64,000 nucleotides of DNA from Spirochaetales bacterium (GTDB lineage Bacteria > Spirochaetota > Spirochaetia > DAHUYW01): NCBI GenBank assembly GCA_027306915.1, contig DAHUYW010000005.1, positions 94,185 to 158,184 on the forward strand, given 5' to 3'. Below, piece after piece: positions 29,882 to 38,079 of this stretch. The notes beneath the pieces are model-generated. The model was not told the DNA's origin, ran no database searches, and saw only the letters and a list, made by a program, of their open reading frames with translations. Every line of letters begins with the position of its first letter. The stretch's first letter is position 1. The position numbers and the translations under genes are program-made.

Positions 29882-30895
29882 CTACGGATAACCACGCTTA
29901 AAGCGCGGTACTCGCGCCGATACCGTGGTTTCGAGCGGGGACCGATCCCCGCGGGCGAGATAGTAGTGACCGATCCCGGCAACCATCGCGCCATTGTCGG
30001 TACACAGCGACAGGGAGGGAAAGGCGACCGAAAGATCCCTTCGCTCGGAAAGACGCTTTCGAAGGTAGGAGTTTGCGGCCACCCCTCCACCTGCTACGAC
30101 GCGACGGATTCCCGTATCCTCGATTGCCAGCTCCAGTCTCGAGAGAAGGATGCCGATTGCCGCCTTCTGAAAGGCCGCAGCGATGTTTTCCGGAGTCTTC
30201 TCGTATGCGGGATTCCAGAACTGATCAAGCTGATTTGCCGCCGCAGTCTTCAATCCGGAGTATGAGACATCATAACGATGATCCCCCTTGTGCAGCGAAG
30301 GGAGGGGGAAGGAGCAGGCATCGCTATTACCGCGCTGGGCCAGGCGATCGATGGCGACGCCGCCGGGATATCCGAGGTTGTAGAACTTGGCAATCTTGTC
30401 GAAGGCTTCGCCGCACGCATCGTCGATAGTCGTCCCAAGCACCCGAAGGTCCTCGATGCCTTCCGCGACGCAGATGATCGTGTGGCCTCCCGAAACAAGG
30501 AGCCCAATGAACGGATATTCGATCTCGAACTCAAGATGAGGAGCGTAGAGATGAGCGAGGATATGATCGACCGCGACAAATGGAACGCCAAGCGAATAGG
30601 CGTACCCCTTGGCGAAAGAAAGCCCCACGAGGAGCGATCCTATGAGTCCCGGTCGACTCGTCACTGCAACTCCGTCTATCGCGCTTTCATCGACACCCGC
30701 TTCGTCGAGTGCCCGCCGAACGACCGGGAGGATCCACTCGGTATGGGTGCGTGAGGCTATCTCGGGAACGACCCCGCTGTAAGGGCGGTGGATCTCAATC
30801 TGAGTAGCAACGACGTTGCTGAGTATTCGCTTGCCATCCTCGACGACCGCCGCGGAGCACTCGTCGCAGGAGCTCTCAATGCCTAAGACCTTCAT
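29882..30895 (-). CDS. tsaD: tRNA N6-adenosine threonylcarbamoyltransferase TsaD
   Basis: Transfers the threonylcarbamoyl group to A37 of ANN-decoding tRNAs. 337 aa of the ASKHA fold, starting MKVLGIESSCDE. Metal-binding His residues lie in ASRTHTEW and DHILAHLYA. The nucleotide-binding motif LLVSGGHT and the later VVAGGGVAANSYLR are visible. It overlaps the 3' end of the deacetylase-like gene by 20 bases. The partners TsaB, TsaC and TsaE are not in this window. Confidence 0.95.
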   Translation of the reverse strand: MKVLGIESSCDECSAAVVEDGKRILSNVVATQIEIHRPYSGVVPEIASRTHTEWILPVVRRALDEAGVDESAIDGVAVTSRPGLIGSLLVGLSFAKGYAYSLGVPFVAVDHILAHLYAPHLEFEIEYPFIGLLVSGGHTIICVAEGIEDLRVLGTTIDDACGEAFDKIAKFYNLGYPGGVAIDRLAQRGNSDACSFPLPSLHKGDHRYDVSYSGLKTAAANQLDQFWNPAYEKTPENIAAAFQKAAIGILLSRLELAIEDTGIRRVVAGGGVAANSYLRKRLSERRDLSVAFPSLSLCTDNGAMVAGIGHYYLARGDRSPLETTVSARVPRFKRGYP

Positions 30896-31874
30896 TGTCC
30901 TTCGCCAGCGCGGGAAGCGCGCTCAGGGTTTCAAAGCGAAATCCGGCTGCGAGAAGTTTCGGATAGATGTCGGTGAGAATACCCGGCAGGTCGTGGTCCC
31001 AAACATGACCGATCATGACTGCGTAGCCATCGCGCTCAGCGACGTTGACTCCCTCCTGTATGGCATCCATGACAGCTCCACGGCTGACTGTGTCGTCGAG
31101 AAAAGGGCTGTTGCGCTCATAATACAAAAGGCCTAATTGTAGGGCAGTCGACTCCACAACCGAGTCGACCGTGGTTCGGCTGTCGAGAAACTGAAGATCG
31201 TGGTCCTTCGTATAGGCCAGTACCCACCCCATGACCCTCCTGTCACTCGTGATCTTCGAGCCCTCGTGATTGTTCATCCATTTCACCCCAGGAAGCTCGC
31301 TAAGATCTTTCGTCAGGATCTCATCGACCTGCGTTTGGGACATCGTCGCGTAGATGGTGCCTGGTCCCGGGCTGATTGCTGTAAGGGCCTCCATTGGCTG
31401 GTGCAGAATCCCGAGCTTGCCTGCGTCGGTGATCAATTGAAAGGCGCGCTGTGTGTCGGGAAGTTGCGGAAGCACCGAAAGGGTGAGCGGACCGGGAAAC
31501 GATAGAAACGGCGCAAGCTCATCGAGGTTATACCCAACGTCGTCAATCACGAAGATGAGCGTGCCGCGGACCCTCTGGGGCACAACGGCCGTCGATCTCA
31601 TCGCAACGGCTTGGTTTCCGGAAGGGTCGTGTTCGGCGGATACCGTTGGAGCTTGAGCTTTCGGCGGGTTTCCCTGAGGAAGAGCGGCACCCGTAGCAGT
31701 GAGAGGAGGCAGCGTCACGGGGGGCTGCGGCCGCCTCGAAAGGGTGGCCACGATTACCACAAGTAGGACAGCGATCAGGCCCAGGGCCGGGTAAAGGGGC
31801 CAAATCCTGCTTTTTCTTCGCCCTCTACCCTTGCCCCGGGTGTTCGGCTGTGACCCCTTGTCCGCTTGATCCAC
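30876..31874 (-). CDS. Divergent polysaccharide deacetylase family protein (DUF610)
   Basis: 332-aa membrane-anchored protein: a basic cytoplasmic N-terminus, one transmembrane helix (about residues 28-46), a Pro/Ala linker and a periplasmic domain of the divergent polysaccharide deacetylase type. The domain starts IFVIDDVGYNLDEL and contains LHQPMEA, MNNHEGSKIT, FLDSRTT and MIGHVWD, which carry the family's Asp/His metal-site positions. In proteobacteria such proteins (YibQ) work with envelope peptidases such as EnvC; the substrate is not established. It lies between the sigma factor gene and tsaD, as a hypothetical protein does in Borrelia. Confidence 0.8.
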   Translation of the reverse strand: MDQADKGSQPNTRGKGRGRRKSRIWPLYPALGLIAVLLVVIVATLSRRPQPPVTLPPLTATGAALPQGNPPKAQAPTVSAEHDPSGNQAVAMRSTAVVPQRVRGTLIFVIDDVGYNLDELAPFLSFPGPLTLSVLPQLPDTQRAFQLITDAGKLGILHQPMEALTAISPGPGTIYATMSQTQVDEILTKDLSELPGVKWMNNHEGSKITSDRRVMGWVLAYTKDHDLQFLDSRTTVDSVVESTALQLGLLYYERNSPFLDDTVSRGAVMDAIQEGVNVAERDGYAVMIGHVWDHDLPGILTDIYPKLLAAGFRFETLSALPALAKDNEGLRH

Positions 31875-31920
31875 AACCGGAGATTATGTCGAAGACTCGT
31901 GGCGCGTCAAGTTCCACCCG

Positions 31921-32757
31921 TCAATTGTATACGTACTCGCGCAGCTCCTCGGCATGCTCACGCAGCTTCTTGATTGCCCGCATCTCGATCTGCCGAACCG
32001 TTTCCGGAGAGATCCCAAGCTCCTCCCCTATGCGCTTCAAGGTGTACTTCTTGCCGCCCAAGAAAGAATATCGATAGAGAAGGATTCTCCTCTCCTTTCC
32101 GACAAGGTGCTCGAGGAACTTCAACGTCTCATCATGCACGTCTTTCTCGAAGAGCTGCCTGTCCGGGGTGAAGGAGTAGTCTTCGAACAAGTCCATGAGC
32201 GTACCCGAGTCGTTTCCGATCTCGCTGTCGAGCGAAGCCACGCTGCCCGAAACGTTTAGCACCGAGACGATGTCGTCCTCCTGCATGTGGAGCTCCTCCG
32301 CTACCTCGCGTGTTGAGGGTTCGCGCGACAATTGCTGGCTGAGGCTGAAGAAGGTTTTCTGAATCTTCTTGAGGGCCTCTTCCTTGCGATGTGGGAGGCG
32401 GATAGTCCGCCGCTTGTTCGACAGGGATCTCACGATGGACTGCTTGATCCACCATGCCGCGTAAGTCGAAAAGCGGACGTTTCTGCGATAGTCGTATTTC
32501 GAGGCGGCCTTGATGAGGCCAATGTTTCCCTCTTGAACGATGTCAAGAAATCCAACGTCGCTCGTAACGTAGGACTTCGCGATCTTCACTACAAGGCGCA
32601 GGTTTGCCTCGATAAGCTTCGAGCGCGCCTGCTGGTCACCTGCTTGGATTCTTCGCGACAGCTCAAGCTCCTCTTCGAAGGTCAGGAGAGGGGTCCGCTT
32701 GATCTGATTGAAGTATTCCCGAAGGGTGTCGTCACTCTTTGCTCTGCATCTCTTCAT
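31921..32757 (-). CDS. rpoS: RpoS-type alternative sigma-70-family factor
   Basis: 278-aa group 2/3 sigma factor without region 1.1. Region 2 contains the core-binding and -10 recognition segment (LVVKIAKSY to YAAWWIKQSIVRSL), region 3 follows, and region 4 ends with the helix-turn-helix LKRIGEELGISPETVRQIE. The gene occupies the place of Borrelia rpoS (BB0771), between tsaD/deacetylase and flgI. A perfect sigma-54 promoter lies 22 bases upstream. The rpoS name rests on this position and promoter as much as on sequence; WhiG/FliA-like or RpoH-like roles are not excluded. GGAG lies six bases before the ATG. Confidence 0.85.
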   Translation of the reverse strand: MKRCRAKSDDTLREYFNQIKRTPLLTFEEELELSRRIQAGDQQARSKLIEANLRLVVKIAKSYVTSDVGFLDIVQEGNIGLIKAASKYDYRRNVRFSTYAAWWIKQSIVRSLSNKRRTIRLPHRKEEALKKIQKTFFSLSQQLSREPSTREVAEELHMQEDDIVSVLNVSGSVASLDSEIGNDSGTLMDLFEDYSFTPDRQLFEKDVHDETLKFLEHLVGKERRILLYRYSFLGGKKYTLKRIGEELGISPETVRQIEMRAIKKLREHAEELREYVYN

Positions 32758-32778
32758 AGGTCACTCCATGCGTCAAGA

Positions 32779-32794
32779 TGCAAGAACTGTGCCA
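32779..32794 (-). promoter_or_regulatory. Sigma-54 promoter of the RpoS-type sigma gene
   Basis: The minus strand reads TGGCACAGTTCTTGCA, a full match to TGGCACRNNNNTTGCW. The predicted start near 32768 leaves a leader of about 11 nt holding GGAG. Spacing and position fit RpoN-dependent transcription, as known for Borrelia rpoS. Confidence 0.82.
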
Positions 32795-32940
32795 GCGCGC
32801 GCCGAAGGCCTACCGTGAATGACAAACATCGACAAGACAAAGAGTTATCGAAGTGTGGGAGATCTCGGACGGGACCCTTGCAGCCGCTCTGTATTATTTT
32901 GGATACGGAGCCGCCCGTGAAGCGCTCCCAGAGTGCACAC

Positions 32941-33252
32941 TCAGGACGGCCCCGCTGCCAATTGTTTGTAGAGAAGGCGAGCTAGACCGAAGTGAGCGGT
33001 TTTCGCCATCATCTGGGAATATTGTTGGTAGAGCATATCTTGGTAGATGTTCTCGCCGATTCCCCCATCTAGCAAGCCATGCTTGTCGAGGGTGGCCCGC
33101 ATCGAGTCCAACATTTGATTCACGAAAATCGCTTCGAAGTCCTGACACGCATCGTACAGCTTCTTGTCGAAGTGCTTGCCGACATTCTCGGCGCGCGGCG
33201 GAACGGCCGGGAGATTGTCGAAGCCCAGGAGGGCGGCGTTATCAAGTGCCAT
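32941..33252 (-). CDS. flgJ: FlgJ-like rod-binding protein (short form)
   Basis: Flagellar rod-capping/assembly protein, 103 aa, with only the rod-binding domain (CQDFEAIFVNQMLDSMRATL, then GIGENIYQDMLYQQYSQMMA). The muramidase domain of enterobacterial FlgJ is absent. I chose the ATG at 33252 (MALDNAALLGF), preceded by AGGAG; an upstream GTG at 33273 would overlap flgI. Last gene of the flg operon, just upstream of the RpoS-type sigma gene. Confidence 0.9.
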   Translation of the reverse strand: MALDNAALLGFDNLPAVPPRAENVGKHFDKKLYDACQDFEAIFVNQMLDSMRATLDKHGLLDGGIGENIYQDMLYQQYSQMMAKTAHFGLARLLYKQLAAGPS

Positions 33253-33269
33253 GATTCCTTTCTCCTCTT

Positions 33270-34421
33270 TCACATGACGATCAATTTGCCGTAGAGAGCC
33301 CCTGCGCGGTCGATCGCCTTGAGAATCTCGATGATAGTGTCGCCGCTCACTCCAGCATCCTGGAGAACCTTGACGAGATCATCGACCGTTGCCGTATTGT
33401 CTATCACGAACGGGTTTTTCCCTTGATTCAGTCCGTAGTAGGGGCTCGTGATGTCTGAGCCGCCTATCGTGATGTGGGTGTTCTTGTAGGAGACTGCGAC
33501 CTTCCCGATCCGAACGTTCTGGCCGACGACAACTACGCCGGTGCGGGGATTCACAACCACCTTGCCGGACATGTCGGGCGTCAAGGTCAGCTGTTCGAGT
33601 GTCGCGATGAAGCCGACCGGATCCGCGCTCTTGTCGCCCGGTATTGTCACATCGACCTCAGAGCCATCGACAGCCGTTACAGCGGTGCCGGGGTAGGCCT
33701 TCCGGATGGCCGCCGCGGTAGCCGCCGCAGTTACGAAGTCGGGATTCCGAAGGATTATCGCCACCTTCCCGGCGTTTACGAAGTTCGTAGCGACTGCCTG
33801 CTCGACGATTGCCCCGTCGGGGACCTCGCCCACTGTTTTCGCGGTGGTGTTCGCGGTCGAGGCGACCGGTCCCTGGGCTACGGCGTAAACCTGGCCGTTT
33901 GCGGCGCGCAAATTGGTCTGGAGGAGAATGCCCCCGCTGAGATCCGTGGCGTCGCCGATGCTTGAAACCGTGACCGGGATAGGATCGCCCGGACGGGCAA
34001 AGGGTGGGAGGGTGGCAGTCACCGTAACGACGGCGCAATTGCGGCTTCGGATGTCGGTTTGGGCTACCTGAATGCCGAAGGCCGAGGCGAGATTCGCTAC
34101 CGCCTTCTGCAGAATCGCGGAATTTGACGTATCCCCACGGCCGGAAAGCCCCGTGACCAAACCGACTCCCACGAGCTGGTTGTCGCGGACTCCCTGGACG
34201 TAGGCAAGGTCCGCAAGGCGCACGGTGAGCATCGAGCTTGACGGCGCTTCCGCGACTGATCCGGCCACAGGTGCTCCCTGCAAACCGGCGGGTGCCGCCT
34301 GCGACGCACCTGGGGCAGCTGGTACGGGCGCCGCCACCTGGGCCATCAGGCGTGCCGAGCAGAGAATCGCGATTCCCACCGCGAGAATCGCCGTCGAGAG
34401 CGTGTGCCTAGTTGTCGTCAA
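33270..34421 (-). CDS. flgI: Flagellar P-ring protein FlgI
   Basis: Forms the ring around the rod in the periplasm. 383 aa with a signal peptide (residues about 1-27, ending near RLMAQ), then a Pro/Ala-rich linker of about 35 residues, then the conserved domain VRLADLAYVQGVRDNQLVGVGLVTGL. Other family segments are GQVYAVAQGPV and VVNPRTGVVVVGQNVRI. No flgH (L-ring) is next to it, in keeping with flagella that never cross the outer membrane. It overlaps flgA by 14 bases. Confidence 0.95.
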   Translation of the reverse strand: MTTTRHTLSTAILAVGIAILCSARLMAQVAAPVPAAPGASQAAPAGLQGAPVAGSVAEAPSSSMLTVRLADLAYVQGVRDNQLVGVGLVTGLSGRGDTSNSAILQKAVANLASAFGIQVAQTDIRSRNCAVVTVTATLPPFARPGDPIPVTVSSIGDATDLSGGILLQTNLRAANGQVYAVAQGPVASTANTTAKTVGEVPDGAIVEQAVATNFVNAGKVAIILRNPDFVTAAATAAAIRKAYPGTAVTAVDGSEVDVTIPGDKSADPVGFIATLEQLTLTPDMSGKVVVNPRTGVVVVGQNVRIGKVAVSYKNTHITIGGSDITSPYYGLNQGKNPFVIDNTATVDDLVKVLQDAGVSGDTIIEILKAIDRAGALYGKLIVM

Positions 34422-35355
34422 CGATCACCTCCGTGGGGCTTACAATGCGGCCCTCGAAACGCGCCGAGGAGGACCCAACACCCACTGCGATCTTCTCGCC
34501 CAGGCTGCCCGACCCGTAGGCTCTTCCCGGCAGGCTAACCGCTACCGCTCCGCGCCGCAGGGTCACGGTGAGGGATTGGCCCCACTGAACCGTCAAGTGA
34601 CTCTGGACCATCCCATTCAAGATCGGGCTTCCAGAGGCAATGGCGCTCGTAGCCTCAAGATTTCCCTTGGTGATCTGCGCCGGGGTGCCGGCCAGCGTGG
34701 CAAGGTCGACATCCCTTGTCGAGACGTCCTCGCGCGTGACGGCATCTCCCGCCGGGATCGACCGGCGTGCAAAGGAAACGGGACCGTAGGCACCGATCTT
34801 CACGGGAACGGTCTGGTACTCGAACTCGCCGGGGCGCCGGTATTGAATGAACTCGTTCTGGGTGAGCGCCCGGGCAGAGGTGCTCCCGGCCGGGAGCTGG
34901 AATTCCAGCGAGCTCGACTCAGTCAGCCCGGAAAAATCTTGCCCGGGGTAGAGTGCGATGTCGACGCGGACGCTCGAGTCGTGAACGAGGGAGTCGAGAT
35001 GTTCGAGGAGCTTTATGTCGAAGATTCGTTCCCCGGGATCCGTGACGCTTTTCGGCAGATAGACGAAACGGCTGCCCACGAGCACGAATGATTCCGGCAG
35101 CAGCCGGGCGAGGAGCCCCTTGATGGTCCTCGCAGGGATCAGCGCCGGCCGGGAATCCAGCTGAGGCAGGGGCGAGTCAAGCGCCTGCATTACCGCTGGA
35201 TCACTCGACTGCGGGGTGACGCAGATGTCGCCGAAGGTGTGAACGCGCTGCTCTTCGACGACGGGGTGAGTCAGATAGATCTCCAACCCGAGAAGTCTCT
35301 GAGAGCATAGCCCGACGAGAAAGGGCAGCATCAGGAGCGGACGGAAATTCGGCAT
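34408..35355 (-). CDS. flgA: Flagellar P-ring assembly chaperone FlgA
   Basis: Periplasmic chaperone for FlgI assembly. 315 aa: N-terminal signal (about 1-23), a variable first half, then the SAF domain (ARRSIPAGDAVTREDVSTRDVD) and the C-terminal core with SPILNGMVQ and LRRGAVAVSLPGRAYGSGSLGE. The order flgG-flgA-flgI is conserved with Borrelia. The start is 75 bases after the flgG stop. Confidence 0.9.
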   Translation of the reverse strand: MPNFRPLLMLPFLVGLCSQRLLGLEIYLTHPVVEEQRVHTFGDICVTPQSSDPAVMQALDSPLPQLDSRPALIPARTIKGLLARLLPESFVLVGSRFVYLPKSVTDPGERIFDIKLLEHLDSLVHDSSVRVDIALYPGQDFSGLTESSSLEFQLPAGSTSARALTQNEFIQYRRPGEFEYQTVPVKIGAYGPVSFARRSIPAGDAVTREDVSTRDVDLATLAGTPAQITKGNLEATSAIASGSPILNGMVQSHLTVQWGQSLTVTLRRGAVAVSLPGRAYGSGSLGEKIAVGVGSSSARFEGRIVSPTEVIVDDN

Positions 35356-35430
35356 CTTTTTCCTACCGGGCAGCGAGGCCGTTCTGCGACTCGCAGACCG
35401 CCGGTCGCCGCAACCATCAGCTCTCCGCCA

Positions 35431-36225
35431 CTATCGCTTCAGGTTGTTGGCGATGCCTAACATGGTGTCGGAGGTCTGGATGGTCTTCGAGTTCATCTCG
35501 TAGGCCCTCTGGGCGACTATCATGTCGACCATCTCCCGCACCACCGAGACGTTAGACATCTCCAAGAACTTCTGTTCGACTCGTCCCATTCCGTCGAACC
35601 CGGGTCTTCCCGCGATGGCGTTTCCTGAAGCGTTCGTGACCTTGAAAAGATTCTGTCCTACAGCCTCGAGACCTGCTGGATTGACGAATCGATACAGCTC
35701 GACCTGTCCGACGGTGATCGGGTTGTCGTTTCCCGCCACCTTCACGGTGACTCGACCGTCCTGCGAAATAGTGAGGGTGTCGCGGACGAAGTTCTGCGGA
35801 AGAATGAGCTCCGGGAGCACCTTATAGCCATCGGAGGTCACGAGCTGCCCGTTGTCGTCGATCTTGAAGGAACCGTCACGGGTATAGGCGTAGGTGCCGT
35901 CAAGATTAAGGACGCGAAAGAATCCCTCCCCTTCGATAGCCATGTCGGAGACGCTTCCGGTCGATTCGAGGGGGCCCTGGGTAAACTCCTTGGGCGTCGC
36001 CGATACCCGAACTCCAGCACCAACCTGGATTCCGGTCGGGTAGACGGTCAGCTCGGTGGCGGGGGTGCCTGCAAGCTGGTTCGTCTGATAGAGCAGGTCT
36101 TCGAAATCGGTCCTGTTCTTCTTGAAGCCGGTGGTGTTTACGTTGGCCAGGTTGTTTGCGATCGTGTTGATGTTAAACTGTTGACCAATCATGCCGGACG
36201 CGCCGGTCCAAAGTGATCGCATCAT
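35431..36225 (-). CDS. flgG: Flagellar distal rod protein FlgG
   Basis: 264 aa, full family length. It has the N-terminal rod motif (SLWTGASGMIGQQFNINTIANNLANVNTTGFK) and the C-terminal helix EMVDMIVAQRAYEMNSKTIQTSDTMLGIANNLKR that packs in the rod tube. GAGGAG precedes the double ATG. It follows flgF by 40 bases. Confidence 0.96.
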   Translation of the reverse strand: MMRSLWTGASGMIGQQFNINTIANNLANVNTTGFKKNRTDFEDLLYQTNQLAGTPATELTVYPTGIQVGAGVRVSATPKEFTQGPLESTGSVSDMAIEGEGFFRVLNLDGTYAYTRDGSFKIDDNGQLVTSDGYKVLPELILPQNFVRDTLTISQDGRVTVKVAGNDNPITVGQVELYRFVNPAGLEAVGQNLFKVTNASGNAIAGRPGFDGMGRVEQKFLEMSNVSVVREMVDMIVAQRAYEMNSKTIQTSDTMLGIANNLKR

Positions 36226-36265
36226 CGCCTACTTCTCCTCTCGCGCGAGGTCGCGCGTCTTCCTT

Positions 36266-37114
36266 CTATACCTTGACGGCGTCATTGATCAGCCTGCCCG
36301 CGAGAGCATCCTGCTCCTGGATGGTTTTCTGATTGGCCTCGTAGGCGCGATTGACCTCGATGAGGCGCACCATAGAGGTGACCGGGTTGACGTTTGAATT
36401 CTCGAGAAAGCCTTCCTCAACCTGCGTCTTCGCCCCAAGGTCGGCCATAATAGGGGGGCCCGATTCCTCGGTCGCTTTCCAGAGGGAGTTGCCCTGCTTC
36501 TTCAGGTAGCGCCTTTCGTCGAAGTCGACGATTTTCAACTGATCGACGAGCTGGGTATTCTTCCATTCGTTCTCTTCTTTCGAGACCAGGAGGGTCGGAT
36601 CGCCGGCATAGTCGGCATTCTGGTAGATCCGGCCTTCACGATCGACCACGAAGTTGTTCATCTTGAGATGAATGAGCCCATGAACCCCCAGGACTGGATT
36701 GCCCGACTCGTCCACCAGCAGGCCGTCTTTCGTAATCTGGAAGGAACCGTTTCGGGTGTAACGCTCTCCCTCCGGCGTTTCGACGCTAAAGAACCCCGCT
36801 CCCTTCAGGGCAAGATCGAAGGGATTGCCGGTCTGCTTGAGGCCTCCTTGCTGAAAGACGGTGTAGACCTCGTTCAGCTCGACGCCCGTGCCGAGCCTGC
36901 CGACTATGGGCGCCGTGTCCGCCGAGCCAAACGGGAACTTGTAGACTCCGTCATCGTCGAGCCGGCGAATGAGCAGGTCCGGGAAGGCCTTCGTCACCGA
37001 GGTATCGCGCTTGTAACCCGTTGTGTCCACGTTGGCCATGTTGTTGGCGAGAACGTCCATCATGTGCATCTGGACGATCATCCCGCTAGCGCCGGTATAG
37101 ATGCCGCGTAGCAT
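36266..37114 (-). CDS. flgF: Flagellar proximal rod protein FlgF
   Basis: 282 aa rod protein paralogous to FlgG (FlhO/FlgF in Borrelia). I chose the ATG at 37114 (MLRGIYTGASGM), which has GGAGGAG directly upstream; the longer frame from 37279 lacks family similarity in its first 55 residues. The N-terminal rod motif is DVLANNMANVDTTGYKRD and the C-terminal one VNPVTSMVRLIEVNRAYEANQKTIQEQD. First gene of the operon, behind a sigma-28-like promoter. Confidence 0.94.
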   Translation of the reverse strand: MLRGIYTGASGMIVQMHMMDVLANNMANVDTTGYKRDTSVTKAFPDLLIRRLDDDGVYKFPFGSADTAPIVGRLGTGVELNEVYTVFQQGGLKQTGNPFDLALKGAGFFSVETPEGERYTRNGSFQITKDGLLVDESGNPVLGVHGLIHLKMNNFVVDREGRIYQNADYAGDPTLLVSKEENEWKNTQLVDQLKIVDFDERRYLKKQGNSLWKATEESGPPIMADLGAKTQVEEGFLENSNVNPVTSMVRLIEVNRAYEANQKTIQEQDALAGRLINDAVKV

Positions 37115-37172
37115 CGCTCCTCCGATTGCGAGCGGCCCTTCCTCCGGGACGGTCGCATGGTGTTCGTAGACA

Positions 37173-37199
37173 TTATCGGTTTCGGCGGGAAAAGCTTGA
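37173..37199 (-). promoter_or_regulatory. Sigma-28-like flagellar promoter of flgFGAIJ
   Basis: The minus strand has TCAA (37199-37196), a 15-base spacer, then ACCGATAA (37180-37173). The flagellar consensus is TAAA-N15-GCCGATAA, so 10 of 12 positions match with exact spacing. It lies about 58 bases before flgF. Confidence 0.6.
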
Positions 37200-37298
37200 T
37201 TGGTCCGGGTTGAGCCAGTGCGCACCGCTTCTTCGCCGCCGAGCAGAAGAGCATGCGGCCACGTCGGCGTTTCTCTCATGTCTCGTGGAGCGGGGTGC

Positions 37299-37327
37299 TT
37301 GAAATCTCCGTGTGATTTGGCTATTCT
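37299..37327 (+). promoter_or_regulatory. Promoter of tRNA-Thr
   Basis: TTGAAA at 37299-37304 and TATTCT at 37322-37327 with a 17-base spacer. Transcription would start about six bases before the tRNA at 37341. Confidence 0.65.
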
Positions 37328-37340
37328 CTTTCTTCGATCA

Positions 37341-37412
37341 GCCAGAATAGCTCAGGGGTAGAGCAGCTCACTCGTAATGAGCAGGTCAAGGGTTCAATTC
37401 CCTTTTCTGGCT
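37341..37412 (+). tRNA. tRNA-Thr (anticodon CGT)
   Basis: 72-nt cloverleaf on the plus strand. Acceptor GCCAGAA/TTCTGGC with discriminator T, D stem GCTC/GAGC, anticodon stem GCTCA/TGAGC with loop CTCGTAA, T arm AAGGG-TTCAATT-CCCTT. The anticodon CGT decodes ACG. CCA is not encoded. It lies on the opposite strand to its neighbours. Confidence 0.96.
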
Positions 37413-37430
37413 CGCCGCTTCCCAGCCGAC

Positions 37431-38078
37431 CTATTCGACCTTCGCCTTGCGGCGAGAGCCGACAAAGCGAGCAAAGTCGTTTATGTTTCTCACCACGATC
37501 TTGTCGGGATAGATCTCTACCCGCCTCTGCGACGAGAAGTGATTGAGCACCTGCCGGCACTTATCCGGCGACATCCCGGCCCAATGGGCTATGTCGTCGA
37601 TGGTGGCATTGAAGGAGCGCTCATCCTTTTCGGTCGGGGCATTGGTTTGAGTCTCGGAAAGCATGAGGAACACGTCCGCCACCCTTGCCTGGACGTCGTC
37701 GAGCGTGAGGATCATGAAACGGCGCTTCTGATCGTAGATACGCTTCGTGAAGAGCTTCAGGAGCTTGAGCGCGATTTGGGGGTTACCCTGCATCAAGACT
37801 TCGAAATTCTCGCGGTTGAACTCGAGCGCTGTCACGGGATCGAGGGCAATTGCGGTTGCGGAGCGCGGCGCCTCTTCGAGAATCGCCATCTCCCCGAGGA
37901 TCTCTCCCGGGTAGAGGATATCGATGATCTTCTCGATGTCGCCCATGATCTTCACGATTTGGACTCTTCCAGATTGAATGAGGTAACAGGTGTCGCCTGG
38001 TTCATGCTCACAGAACATGACTTCGTTCTTCTGAAAGCTCACCGCGAATCGATTCAACATGGACAAATCGAGCGCCAT
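37431..38078 (-). CDS. Crp/Fnr family cyclic-nucleotide-binding regulator
   Basis: 215 aa. The cNMP-binding beta-roll covers about residues 10-115, with GEILGEMAILEEAPRSATAIAL as the phosphate-binding cassette (the usual Arg-Ser/Thr-Ala is RSAT). The C-terminal Crp-type winged helix covers about 140-205 (ATIDDIAHWAGMSPDKCRQVLNHF). The intact cassette suggests it can bind cAMP or a related nucleotide. It starts directly after the cNMP-TPR gene, so the two form one operon. The target genes cannot be told from the sequence. Confidence 0.88.
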   Translation of the reverse strand: MALDLSMLNRFAVSFQKNEVMFCEHEPGDTCYLIQSGRVQIVKIMGDIEKIIDILYPGEILGEMAILEEAPRSATAIALDPVTALEFNRENFEVLMQGNPQIALKLLKLFTKRIYDQKRRFMILTLDDVQARVADVFLMLSETQTNAPTEKDERSFNATIDDIAHWAGMSPDKCRQVLNHFSSQRRVEIYPDKIVVRNINDFARFVGSRRKAKVE

Positions 38079-38079
38079 G

